Below are positions 8,184 through 15,460 of a stretch of 17,707 bases of DNA, piece after piece. A program made the translations under genes and the position numbers. The notes under the pieces were generated by a model. The model searched no databases. It was not told the origin of the DNA and was given only the letters and a program-made list of their open reading frames with translations. Where the stretch lies: assembly GCA_947374505.1 (NCBI GenBank), contig CANCCE010000031.1:1-17707 (forward strand), given 5' to 3'. The stretch is from Comamonadaceae bacterium (GTDB taxonomy: Bacteria; Pseudomonadota; Gammaproteobacteria; Burkholderiales; Burkholderiaceae_C). Position 1 is the first letter of the stretch; each line of letters starts with the position of its first letter.

Positions 8184-9344
8184 TTGACTACATCCAGACT
8201 GACCAGCGTCCTTGACGGCGTTCGCATCGTCGATTTGACGCGAAACATTGCCGGTCCTGTCGCCACCATGATGGCGGCAGAAATGGGTGCTGACGTGATC
8301 AAGGTGGAGCCTCCCGGCGGCGACGAGATGCGGACTTGGCCGCCATTTGTCGACGATGAGAGCGTCTATTTTGTCAGCTGTAACCGGGGCAAGCGCAGCA
8401 TTGCACTGGACTTGAAGCTGGAGGCAGACCGGGACATTCTTCGACGTCTCGTCAAGACGGCGGATGTGGTGGTTGAAAACTACCGACCTGGCACACTTGA
8501 AAAGCTGGGTGTGGGATGGACCGATTTCAAGGCACTCAACCCACGCTTGGTTTGGCTGTCCGTGACCGGTTACGGCAGAACCGGGCCAGGCGCCCGTGCG
8601 CCCGCCTACGACTCGATGATCCAAGCCTTCACCGGGATGATGGGCATCACCGGCGAGCCCCAAGGAAAACCGGTGCGTTCGGGGGGATCGCCGATCGATA
8701 TCGCCACCGCGTATCTGGCCTGGGGTTCGATCATGACGGGCATCTACACCGTCGAAAAAACCGGCAAGGGCATCCTGCTGGAGGTCTCGCTCATGGAGTC
8801 CGCCTTGGGGTTCATGCATGCCTATCTCCAGGGCGCCTTGCTGGACATGCCGCTCCCCGGCCGCATGGGTTCAGAAACGATGGGCATGTACCCGATGGGC
8901 GCGTTCGACACCCGTGATGGCGAACACTGCTTGCTTCAAGTCAGCAATGACATTCAATGGACCAGGTTTTGCAATTTGCTGGGGGCCGTCGAGCTGTCGG
9001 GCGACCCCCGCTTTGAAAGCAATCAGCTGAGAGTTCAAAACCGAGACCTTCTAAGGCCCTTGGTTCAAGCTTATTTGATCCAGAAAACGGCACCTGAGTG
9101 GGAGGCGCTGTTGCTGGAAGTGGGCGTGCCTGCAAGTCATGTCAAACCGGTGAGCAAGGTGGCGATGAACCCACAGGTGAAGGCTCGCCAGATGGTCAAG
9201 TCAACGCGTTTGGGCAATGGGCGTGAGATCCCGACTTGGGGTGTTCCGGTCAAAGCCGATGAAAACATGGGCTCCCGCATGCTGTCGGTGCCGCAACGGG
9301 ACCAGCACCGTGAAGAAATCTTGGCCGAAATTAAACAACGCTAG
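8184..9344 (+). CDS. Family III CoA-transferase (CaiB/BaiF type)
   Basis: Cytoplasmic enzyme that moves CoA from one acyl-CoA to a free carboxylic acid. From the TTG at 8184 it has 386 residues, close to the family's usual 380-410. Family signs are the opening L-D-G-V-R-I-V-D-L-T-R, G-A-D-V-I-K-V-E-P-P-G-G-D, and the A-Y-D-S-M-I-Q-A-F-T-G motif holding the catalytic aspartate (D143). I prefer TTG 8184 because homology starts there; the frame also stays open to a GTG at 8082, but that codon sits in an inverted repeat and the extra 34 residues look non-family. An AAGG is present 14 bases upstream of the TTG. It heads an operon with a crotonase, a Bug receptor and an acyl-CoA dehydrogenase, so it probably activates the substrate brought in by that transport route. 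The acid is unknown. Confidence 0.9.
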   Translation: MTTSRLTSVLDGVRIVDLTRNIAGPVATMMAAEMGADVIKVEPPGGDEMRTWPPFVDDESVYFVSCNRGKRSIALDLKLEADRDILRRLVKTADVVVENYRPGTLEKLGVGWTDFKALNPRLVWLSVTGYGRTGPGARAPAYDSMIQAFTGMMGITGEPQGKPVRSGGSPIDIATAYLAWGSIMTGIYTVEKTGKGILLEVSLMESALGFMHAYLQGALLDMPLPGRMGSETMGMYPMGAFDTRDGEHCLLQVSNDIQWTRFCNLLGAVELSGDPRFESNQLRVQNRDLLRPLVQAYLIQKTAPEWEALLLEVGVPASHVKPVSKVAMNPQVKARQMVKSTRLGNGREIPTWGVPVKADENMGSRMLSVPQRDQHREEILAEIKQR

Positions 9345-9351
9345 ACCTAGC

Positions 9352-9356
9352 AGGAG
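9352..9356 (+). promoter_or_regulatory. Ribosome binding site of the crotonase gene
   Basis: AGGAG lies 6 bases before the first ATG (9363) and 9 bases before an adjacent second ATG (9366). Both spacings are acceptable, so the crotonase may start with one or two methionines. Confidence 0.7.
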
Positions 9357-9362
9357 AGCAAC

Positions 9363-10154
9363 ATGATGTACAAAGATTTGATCGTTGAAAAGCGTGGGCG
9401 GGCCGTGTGTGTCACGCTGAATCGGCCCGAGCGGATGAACGCGATCAGTGTGGAAACTTCCAACGAACTGTTGCACGTCCTCACCGCCTACAGAGACGAC
9501 CCTGAGCAGTGGGTGATGATCATCGGCGCAGCCGGGCAGAAGGCTTTTTGCAGTGGCATGTATGTCACCGAGGCCGCACAAAAGACGCAAGAAAAAGGGC
9601 GCACCGAGGGCTACACGATCTTCAAGCCGTGGACGGACATGATGCAGTCGATTCAAAAGCCGTTCATCTGCGCGGTGAACGGCTATTGCATTGGCGGGGG
9701 CTGGCATTTGGTCGCCGACAGCGACATCGTCATCGCCTCGGACAACGCCTCGTTCTTTGACACCCATGTCAACATCGGCCTGATCAACGGTGTGGAATCG
9801 GCGGGCCTGGCATTCAAGATGCCCTTGGGCATCGTCATGCGGATGGTGATTGAAGGGCGTCGCTTCAAGGTCAATGCGCAACAAGCGCTTCAGTGGGGCT
9901 TGGTGTCAGAAGTCGTTTCCCCTGAAACGCTGATGGACAAGGCGTGGGAAATTGCCACCCACATCGCAGAGGAAGCCGCGCCACTGGCTGTCCAGGGCTC
10001 TAAAAAAGCCATCTTGGGCGCCCTCGATCGGGGTCCCGCTGAAGGCATTCCCTTCACGTGGAAAGTGCTCACCGACATTCAGGACACCGAAGATATCAAA
10101 GAGGGATTTCGTTCGTTCGTAGAAAAAAGAAAGCCTGTTTTCAAAGGGCGTTGA
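9363..10154 (+). CDS. Enoyl-CoA hydratase/isomerase (crotonase) family protein with noncanonical active site
   Basis: Crotonase-fold enzyme of 263 residues. The opening V-T-L-N-R-P-E-R-M-N-A-I, the A-F-C-S-G loop (61-65) and A-V-N-G-Y-C-I-G-G-G (104-113) mark the family and the oxyanion hole. In classical enoyl-CoA hydratases two glutamates (E144 and E164 of rat crotonase, 20 residues apart) act on water. Here the aligned positions are H115 (G-G-G-W-H-L) and H135 (F-F-D-T-H-V-N-I-G), also exactly 20 apart. The usual aspartate after the first oxyanion loop is also changed (C-S-G-M-Y). Simple hydratase activity is therefore doubtful; isomerase, hydrolase, decarboxylase or lyase chemistry is possible. 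It starts 18 bp after the CoA-transferase, so it should act on that enzyme's CoA ester or a product of the downstream dehydrogenase. Confidence 0.87.
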   Translation: MMYKDLIVEKRGRAVCVTLNRPERMNAISVETSNELLHVLTAYRDDPEQWVMIIGAAGQKAFCSGMYVTEAAQKTQEKGRTEGYTIFKPWTDMMQSIQKPFICAVNGYCIGGGWHLVADSDIVIASDNASFFDTHVNIGLINGVESAGLAFKMPLGIVMRMVIEGRRFKVNAQQALQWGLVSEVVSPETLMDKAWEIATHIAEEAAPLAVQGSKKAILGALDRGPAEGIPFTWKVLTDIQDTEDIKEGFRSFVEKRKPVFKGR

Positions 10155-10210
10155 GTTTCATCGCTGGCGTGTTGAAGCAGGCTAAAAAACCAGAGACTAA
10201 GGAGACAAAA

Positions 10211-11212
10211 ATGGGCAAACCTTTTTTTATATTGACGCGGGTGCCATCGCTGATCACGGCACTGCTCGGGCTATTTTTGGCTGGCTTTGGCCTCGTACAT
10301 GCGCAAAGCGACTATCCCAACCGGCCGGTGAAAATAGTCGTCCCTTACCCTGCCGGCGGCACCACGGATGCGGTCAGCCGGCTGTACGCAAAAGAACTGG
10401 GCGATAAGTTGGGGCAGCAGTTCGTGGTTGAAAACAGGCCGGGCGGTGGAACCAATGTGGGCGCCGAAGCGGTCGCCAATTCAGCCCCTGATGGGCACAC
10501 GTTGTTTGTCGTTCAAGCCGCGTCTCACGGCGTCAATCCTTCTTTGTTCAAGAAGCTCAATTACGATTCGGTCAAGGATTTTGCGGCGGTGGGGCAGATG
10601 GCGAGGACCGCCATGTTTTTGATTGCGAACCAGAAAGCACCGTTCAACAACATGAAAGAACTGGTCGCGTACGCCAAGGAAAATCCCGGCAAATTGAACT
10701 ATGCCTCGCAGGGCAATGGATCCCCGGGACACTTGGGCGGCGCATTACTGACTTTGCGTACGGGCGTCAGTTTGGTGCACATCCCCTACAAAGGGGCTGC
10801 GCCGGCCTTGGCAGATATTGCCAGTGGTGAAACGCAAATGGGTTTTCTGTCCTACGACGGTGTGGCCAAGGGTCTGGTCAAGGCTGGCCGTTTGAAGGTT
10901 TTGGCCGTGGCTGCTGCCGAGCGCTGGGTCAATGAGCCTTCCATTCCCTCGATGGCTGAATCTGGCGTGCTGGATTTTCAGGTCTTGAGTTTCTTTGGTC
11001 TGTCGGCCCCCGCCAAGACGCCTGAGGCCGTGCTCGAAAAATTGAGCAAGGCCATGCGCGAGATCGGTGCGCGGGAAGATATCAAGCAGAAAGTGTTGGA
11101 TATGGGGCTCGCCCCCATGTCCATGACTCGGCAGGAAATGACCCAATTCATCAACGCGGAAATTGATTACTGGCGACCTGTGGTGAAAGCGACCGGCGTC
11201 ACGATTGACTGA
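10211..11212 (+). CDS. Bug-family (TctC-like) substrate-binding protein of the CoA operon
   Basis: Periplasmic receptor of 333 residues. The ATG at 10211 is supported by AAGGAGA about 5 bases upstream and by a normal signal peptide (MGKPFFILTRVPSLITALLG, hydrophobic core, cleavage near V-H-A-Q). The frame is open 51 codons further upstream, but that stretch is an out-of-frame reading of the crotonase. Bug hallmarks are D-Y-P-N-R-P-V-K-I-V-V-P-Y-P-A-G-G, N-R-P-G-G-G-T-N, D-G-H-T-L-F and the V-H-I-P-Y-K-G-A-A-P-A-L segment. It sits between two CoA-ester enzymes, so receptor and catabolic genes are expressed together, which strongly suggests that its ligand is the pathway's substrate. No TctA/TctB gene is present. 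Confidence 0.93.
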   Translation: MGKPFFILTRVPSLITALLGLFLAGFGLVHAQSDYPNRPVKIVVPYPAGGTTDAVSRLYAKELGDKLGQQFVVENRPGGGTNVGAEAVANSAPDGHTLFVVQAASHGVNPSLFKKLNYDSVKDFAAVGQMARTAMFLIANQKAPFNNMKELVAYAKENPGKLNYASQGNGSPGHLGGALLTLRTGVSLVHIPYKGAAPALADIASGETQMGFLSYDGVAKGLVKAGRLKVLAVAAAERWVNEPSIPSMAESGVLDFQVLSFFGLSAPAKTPEAVLEKLSKAMREIGAREDIKQKVLDMGLAPMSMTRQEMTQFINAEIDYWRPVVKATGVTID

Positions 11213-11241
11213 TCACCCTGGCGTGTTGCACGGGGACCCCT

Positions 11242-12381
11242 ATGAATTTCGATCTCACATCTGAACAAAAAGAGTTGATGGAGGCCGTGCGGCGGTTTGT
11301 CGATGGGCGGGTCGACCCGCGTATGGGCGCCATCGAAGCTGCCAATCAATTTCCAGATGATTTGATCGGTGAAATTGCTGCGATGGGACTTTTCGGCATC
11401 AGTATTCCAGAGGCTTACGGTGGCTCAGGGTTGTCACATTTCAGCCGGGTCCTGGTGCATCAAATGGCGGGGCGGACCGGCTTTGGTTTCGCCGGCTTAT
11501 TGGCTTCACACACCGGCATTGGGACAGAGGGGCTGGTCGCCATTGGCAACCAAGACCAGAAGCAGCGATACCTTCCTAGGATGGCGACGGGCGAACTGCG
11601 CGCGGCGTTTGCGTTGACCGAACCTGAGGCCGGATCCGATGCCGGAGCTGTTAAAACCACCGCTCAAAAAAAGGGCAGCAAATACCTGCTGAACGGTGTC
11701 AAGCACTACATCAGTGGCGGGGCCACTGCGGGGCTCATCACGGTGGTTGCGCGCACCGGAGGTGCCAATTCCAAGGAGTTGAGTGTATTTTTGGTGGAGC
11801 CCCATTTCCCGGGGTTCCGGGTCAGCACGAAGACCTATCAAACCATGGGGAGCCGCGGGCATGCGGTAGCCGAACTGTTTTTTGAAGATTGTGAAGTGCC
11901 TGAAGAAAATCGCCTTGGTGAAGAAGGCGGTGGTTGGATTGCGGCGGTGAAGACCCTCAATGAGGGACGGCCACTGGTGGCGGCCCGCTGCATCGGCGCG
12001 TGCGAGCGACTCTTGGAAGTGTCTGTCGACTACGCGCGGAGCCGGCAGCAGTTTGGTCGCCCGATCGGAGATTTTCAAGCGATCCAGATCATGCTGGCGG
12101 ACATGGCCATGCGGACTGAGGCTGCCCGTTGGCTGACTTACCGTGCAGCACACCTCGCAGACGAAGGCCTTCTGACGCGTGAAAGCGTTTCTATGGCCAA
12201 GCTTTTTGCCTCCGAAACGCTGGCTTTCGTTGCGGATGCCGCGGTCCAGATTCAAGGCGGCGCTGGCTACATGGTGGGCAACCCAGTCGAGCGTTTTTAC
12301 CGTGATGCGCGTGTCACACGGATCTACGAGGGAACCTCCGAGATACAGCGCTCGATCATCGCCAAGTCTCTATTGCGTTAG
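11242..12381 (+). CDS. Acyl-CoA dehydrogenase
   Basis: FAD-dependent dehydrogenase of 379 residues that introduces an alpha,beta double bond into an acyl-CoA, passing electrons to ETF. The N-terminal helical domain (1-115) is followed by the FAD/substrate motif F-A-L-T-E-P-E-A-G-S-D (about 128-138), the middle beta domain, and a C-terminal helical bundle with R-Q-Q-F-G-R-P-I-G-D-F-Q-A-I-Q. The catalytic base is E363 in R-I-Y-E-G-T-S-E-I-Q, the position used in short-chain and related dehydrogenases. It is the last gene of the operon begun by the CoA-transferase and starts 29 bp after the Bug gene. Chain length and substrate cannot be told from sequence; all catalytic features are intact, so a true dehydrogenase is likely. 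Confidence 0.94.
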   Translation: MNFDLTSEQKELMEAVRRFVDGRVDPRMGAIEAANQFPDDLIGEIAAMGLFGISIPEAYGGSGLSHFSRVLVHQMAGRTGFGFAGLLASHTGIGTEGLVAIGNQDQKQRYLPRMATGELRAAFALTEPEAGSDAGAVKTTAQKKGSKYLLNGVKHYISGGATAGLITVVARTGGANSKELSVFLVEPHFPGFRVSTKTYQTMGSRGHAVAELFFEDCEVPEENRLGEEGGGWIAAVKTLNEGRPLVAARCIGACERLLEVSVDYARSRQQFGRPIGDFQAIQIMLADMAMRTEAARWLTYRAAHLADEGLLTRESVSMAKLFASETLAFVADAAVQIQGGAGYMVGNPVERFYRDARVTRIYEGTSEIQRSIIAKSLLR

Positions 12382-12383
12382 TG

Positions 12384-12405
12384 CATCGACCCTGCCGGGT
12401 CGATG
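12384..12405. terminator. Hairpin between convergent acyl-CoA dehydrogenase and Bug genes
   Basis: CATCGACCC (12384-12392), loop TGCC, and GGGTCGATG (12397-12405) form a perfect 9-bp, GC-rich stem right after the acyl-CoA dehydrogenase stop and before the end of the convergent Bug gene. Its place suggests bidirectional transcript ending or 3'-end protection. No U-tract follows on either strand, so intrinsic termination is not certain. Confidence 0.5.
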
Positions 12406-12419
12406 GCGGCCAAGCGTCT

Positions 12420-13448
12420 TCAGTCGACTTTCACCCGCCCCGAAGAAATCACTGGTTTCCAGCGGGCGATTTCGCTGGCAATCAGTTGGCCAAAGACCTC
12501 TGGCGCGGAGGGCGTGGCGACCGCGCCTTCGTTGTTCAGACGGTTCTTCAGTTCAGCCGAATTCAGCGCGAGATTGATCTGGGCATTCAGCTTGCGCACG
12601 ATATCTGGCGGTGTCGCTGCGGGCGCCACAACGCCGTACCACTGGTCAGCTTCAAAGCCTTTGTAGCCACTTTCCGCCACGGTTGGAACATCGGGCAGCG
12701 CGTCAACGCGTTTCGGTGACGATACGGCCAACGCACGCAGCTGACCGTTCTTGATTTGTGCCAGCACCGCAGGCGCGCCCGTGAACACCAGCTGAATTTG
12801 GCCACCCAGCAAGTCAGTGACCGCAGGACCTGTGCCGCGATAAGGAATGTGCTGAAACGATGAGCCGGTTTGCAAGTTGAAGTATTCGGTGGCGAGGTTG
12901 GCGGCGCTGCCATTGCCGCCCGAGCCATAGTTGAGTTGGCCTGGGCGTGACTTGCTCAGCGCCACCAGTTCTTGCACCGACTTGGCGGGCACGGAAGGAT
13001 TGACCACCAGCACATTGGGCACGCGTGCAACCCAGGCCACAGGCGCAAAGTCAGTCACCGGGTTGTACGGCAGCTTGGGGTAGAGGCTGGGGTTGACGGC
13101 CAGGGTGCCGATGTGGCCCATCAGCAAGGTGTAGCCATCGCCGGCTGCCTTGGCCACTTTGTCGGCGCCAATGCTGCCGCCGGCACCGGGCACGTTTTCA
13201 ATGACGACGCTTTGGCCCCAGGCCTTGCTGAGTTCCTGGCCGATCGAGCGCGCCAGAATGTCGGTGCTGCCACCCGGTGTGAAGGGGACGATCATGCGAA
13301 TCGGCTTGTTGGGATAGTTGGCAGCAGCGTTGGTTTGCGCTTGCGCAGGGAGCATCGCAGTCACGCCGAGAACGAGTAGCAAGGCTGGCAACATAGTCAG
13401 TGTTGAGGTGCGCATGGTGGATCGATGAGTAGAGAAGGTCATGGTCAT
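12420..13448 (-). CDS. Bug-family (TctC-like) substrate-binding protein coupled to MBL-fold hydrolase
   Basis: Periplasmic receptor of 342 residues. The leader has a basic/polar start and a hydrophobic core (L-P-A-L-L-L-V-L-G-V-T-A-M-L) with cleavage near A-Q-A. Mature hallmarks are N-Y-P-N-K-P-I-R-M-I-V-P-F-T-P-G-G-S-T-D, N-V-P-G-A-G-G-S-I-G and L-P-D-V-P-T-V-A-E-S-G. The ATG at 13448 shares one base with the stop of the upstream hydrolase (TAATG), a classical coupling arrangement; M12 at 13415 is an alternative that gives a more compact signal peptide. It is the last gene of the minus-strand unit lysR, hydrolase, Bug, whose regulator is divergent from the 4-oxalomesaconate genes. A ligand related to that pathway, such as an aromatic or pyrone carboxylate, is a reasonable guess but unproven. 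Confidence 0.93.
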   Translation of the reverse strand: MTMTFSTHRSTMRTSTLTMLPALLLVLGVTAMLPAQAQTNAAANYPNKPIRMIVPFTPGGSTDILARSIGQELSKAWGQSVVIENVPGAGGSIGADKVAKAAGDGYTLLMGHIGTLAVNPSLYPKLPYNPVTDFAPVAWVARVPNVLVVNPSVPAKSVQELVALSKSRPGQLNYGSGGNGSAANLATEYFNLQTGSSFQHIPYRGTGPAVTDLLGGQIQLVFTGAPAVLAQIKNGQLRALAVSSPKRVDALPDVPTVAESGYKGFEADQWYGVVAPAATPPDIVRKLNAQINLALNSAELKNRLNNEGAVATPSAPEVFGQLIASEIARWKPVISSGRVKVD

Positions 13449-14299
13449 TACTTTGAAAATTCGGCTTTTTCACCGGGTTTAAGAGCCAGCACACGGGTGC
13501 TGGTCGCCCCCAGAGCTTGGATGAATTCTGCGGGTGTGCCTTTGCCAAGCGGATTGGCGCCATAGTGCATCGGAATCACCGTCTTCGGCTTGAGCCATTC
13601 GCGCGTGGCAAAGGCGGCGTCTACCGGGCCCATGGTGAAGTTACCGCCAATCGGCATCAACACCAAGTCTGGCTTGTAATAGTCGCCGATGAATTTCATG
13701 TCGCCGAAGAGCCCGGTGTCGCCCATGTGGTAGATCTTGAAGCCGTCCTCAAGTTCAATGATGTAACCGAGGGGCTCTCCGCCGACATGGGTTTCGCTCT
13801 GGCCGGTGGTGGCGTTTTTCCACACCAGCACTGATGAATGTTCCGCATGCACCGCGGTCACATGGATGCCGGGCACCGGTGTCAAGATGCCGCCCTTGTT
13901 GAAACGCGGCAGCAGTTCAGGCGGCAAGATACCCAGTAGAGCCGCAGACTGGTTCATGTCGCCAGGCGCGTACATCGGTATCTTGTGCATCAGCGCCAGT
14001 GCAGGCGCATCAGCGAAATGGTCGAAGTGACCATGGCTGACCAGCAGCACATCGACCTTGCCCAGCGCATCCAAGTTTTTGTAGATCGCCGGGGTCAGAG
14101 GATTGAGCTTCAGCCAAGGGTCAACGACGATGACTTTGCCGCCGGGCGAGGTGATGCGAAAAGCCGATTGTCCGAGCCAAAGGACTTCAGTCTTGCCGCT
14201 TTGTGCCGCAGCCATATCCGTCGCCAAAGACAGGCCCAAGGCCATCAGAGCGGCCAAGCCGGTGAATAAATGACGGCGTGAAAACAATTGAGTGAACAT
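13448..14299 (-). CDS. Metallo-beta-lactamase-fold hydrolase (UPF0173-like) with Tat-type leader
   Basis: Predicted metal-dependent hydrolase of 283 residues. The metal ligands are visible: H89, H91, D93 and H94 in S-H-G-H-F-D-H, H154 in A-E-H-S-S, D194 in M-G-D-T-G, and H245 in P-M-H-Y-G. This pattern fits the UPF0173/YtkL-type branch. The N-terminus carries S-R-R-H-L-F (residues 7-12) before a hydrophobic stretch and an A-A-A-Q site near residue 33, which looks like a twin-arginine export leader. The start at 14299 is supported by AAGGAG spaced 6-7 bases before ATG; a 40-codon upstream extension is rejected. It ends in TAATG overlapping the Bug start by one base, so enzyme and receptor are probably made together. 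Substrate is unknown; a lactone, ester or cyclic carboxylate is possible. Most members of this branch that I know have no leader. Confidence 0.9.
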   Translation of the reverse strand: MFTQLFSRRHLFTGLAALMALGLSLATDMAAAQSGKTEVLWLGQSAFRITSPGGKVIVVDPWLKLNPLTPAIYKNLDALGKVDVLLVSHGHFDHFADAPALALMHKIPMYAPGDMNQSAALLGILPPELLPRFNKGGILTPVPGIHVTAVHAEHSSVLVWKNATTGQSETHVGGEPLGYIIELEDGFKIYHMGDTGLFGDMKFIGDYYKPDLVLMPIGGNFTMGPVDAAFATREWLKPKTVIPMHYGANPLGKGTPAEFIQALGATSTRVLALKPGEKAEFSK

Positions 14300-14417
14300 T
14301 GATACTCCTTCGTTACGAGTTTTTTGGAATCCATTCGGCTGCCGCAAAGAGACCTTGAACAACGGCCTCAAAACTCCATCACACACTGTACGAATAAGTC
14401 GATGAAAAGGACAAGGC

Positions 14418-14435
14418 ATAGCAGCTATAGCAAAA
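14418..14435. repeat. Short repeated motif, copy 1 (downstream flank of LysR gene)
   Basis: ATAGCAGCTA (14418-14427) overlaps TATAGCAAAA (14426-14435). Both ten-base words recur exactly, in swapped order, on the other side of the LysR gene at 15389-15412. They could be pieces of a regulator-binding site or of a short intergenic repeat family; strings of this kind are, from memory, common between genes in Comamonadaceae. Confidence 0.4.
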
Positions 14436-14437
14436 CA

Positions 14438-15358
14438 CTACACATAAGCCTGAATGGCTTGTTTAACCACCGAGGCAACCATCGCCCGGACTTCTTTGTG
14501 GGTCTCGGTGCTGGGCCTGCGCGCCGAGCTCACCAGCATCAACTCGCTCATGAGCCGAGGGCTGTGCAAGGCGTGGGTTGAAAACGGATGCGGCTCTTGA
14601 AAATGACTCAGGGTATAGGGCGGCAGCACGGCAAAGCCCAGGCCTTCGCGCACCAAGTCAAGAATCGCGTTCAGGCCGTCAACTTCCATGACGATGTTGG
14701 GCGTGCAGTTCATGCGCACGAACTCGGTGTCAATCAGGATGCGAAAAGTGTTTGGCCGACTCGGCACAATCAGCGGCAGCTTAGCCAGGTCGGCCAGCGG
14801 CATCTGCTCTTGTAATGGGACACCCGGGTGGTTTTCGGCACTGGCTTCTGAAGAAATCAACACCAGCGCTTCGCGGTGCAGCAGGTTGACGTCCATGTCG
14901 GGCGAATGCGGTGTGTTGTAGAGCAGCGCCATGTCGAGCCGACCTGAGCGCAGGCTTTCTTGCATCGGCATCGAAAAGCCTTCTGTCAGCGTCAGTTGCG
15001 CATCGGGCAGGCGCCGCCTGAACTCGCGCGTCAGCGGCACAGCGACCAGTTTGCTCAAGCTCGGGGGCAAGCCAATCGAGACATGGCCGGCCAGTGCGCC
15101 GCGCACAGCACCCAGTTCTTCACGCGCCAAAGCCACTTGGTGCAAGATCCCGCGACCATGTTCCAGCAACACGCTGCCGGCTTCGGTCAGCGTCACGCCG
15201 CGGCCGTTGCGCCACAAAAAGGTCTGGCGCAATTCCACTTCGAGTTGCCGAACATGCCGGCTCAGCAAGGGCTGCGGCATGCCCAAGGCGGCTGCGGCGC
15301 GGGTGAAGCTGCCCAGTTCTGCCACGCGCACAAAAGACTCGATCTGCTTGAGGTCCAT
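14438..15358 (-). CDS. LysR-family regulator divergent from the 4-oxalomesaconate genes
   Basis: DNA-binding regulator of 306 residues. The helix-turn-helix occupies about residues 1-60, with G-S-F-T-R-A-A-A-A-L-G-M-P-Q-P-L-L-S-R-H-V-R-Q-L-E, followed by a two-lobed effector domain (about 90-295). The wing with G-R-G-V-T-L-T-E-A-G and the overall layout resemble the Nac/CynR-like branch. Its divergent position, 102 bp from the tautomerase start, is the classical LysR arrangement, so it probably activates galD-ligJ-ligK in response to a pathway intermediate and controls itself. The same strand continues into the hydrolase and Bug genes 138 bp downstream, which it may also control. No strong ribosome binding site precedes the ATG at 15358. 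Confidence 0.93.
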   Translation of the reverse strand: MDLKQIESFVRVAELGSFTRAAAALGMPQPLLSRHVRQLEVELRQTFLWRNGRGVTLTEAGSVLLEHGRGILHQVALAREELGAVRGALAGHVSIGLPPSLSKLVAVPLTREFRRRLPDAQLTLTEGFSMPMQESLRSGRLDMALLYNTPHSPDMDVNLLHREALVLISSEASAENHPGVPLQEQMPLADLAKLPLIVPSRPNTFRILIDTEFVRMNCTPNIVMEVDGLNAILDLVREGLGFAVLPPYTLSHFQEPHPFSTHALHSPRLMSELMLVSSARRPSTETHKEVRAMVASVVKQAIQAYV

Positions 15359-15387
15359 GCTTTATTTTCTAAATACCGAATGGGTTG

Positions 15388-15402
15388 TTATAGCAAAAAT
15401 AA
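15388..15402. promoter_or_regulatory. Candidate LysR box (T-N11-A dyad)
   Basis: TTAT (15388-15391), seven bases, ATAA (15399-15402) form a perfect dyad matching the T-N11-A rule for LysR sites. It lies 30 bp upstream of the LysR start and 58 bp upstream of the tautomerase ATG. On the minus strand TATAAC (15392-15387) could be the -10 of the regulator gene, so binding here would allow autoregulation. The region is AT-rich, so a chance match is possible. Confidence 0.4.
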
Positions 15403-15412
15403 ATAGCAGCTA
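15389..15412. repeat. Short repeated motif, copy 2 (lysR-galD intergenic)
   Basis: TATAGCAAAA (15389-15398) and ATAGCAGCTA (15403-15412) match exactly the two words found at 14418-14435 at the other end of the LysR gene, on the same strand but in reversed order. The segment overlaps the candidate LysR box. Confidence 0.4.
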
Positions 15413-15460
15413 GTGAGCGGGAAAGCCCCACAGCACCAGCGGAATCCCTAAAATTTGCGC

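Noticed and set aside
10058..10210. 51-codon extension of the second Bug protein
   Set aside because: It overlaps the crotonase in another frame and would bury the signal peptide; ATG 10211 has a good ribosome binding site.
10162..11229. Eleven-base repeat CTGGCGTGTTG in the two gaps flanking the second Bug gene
   Set aside because: It is short, occurs only twice, and shows no dyad or link to a promoter; probably coincidence, though a remnant of duplication is possible.
14300..14419. 40-codon extension of the MBL hydrolase
   Set aside because: It would hide the export leader, and a strong AAGGAG site directly precedes ATG 14299.
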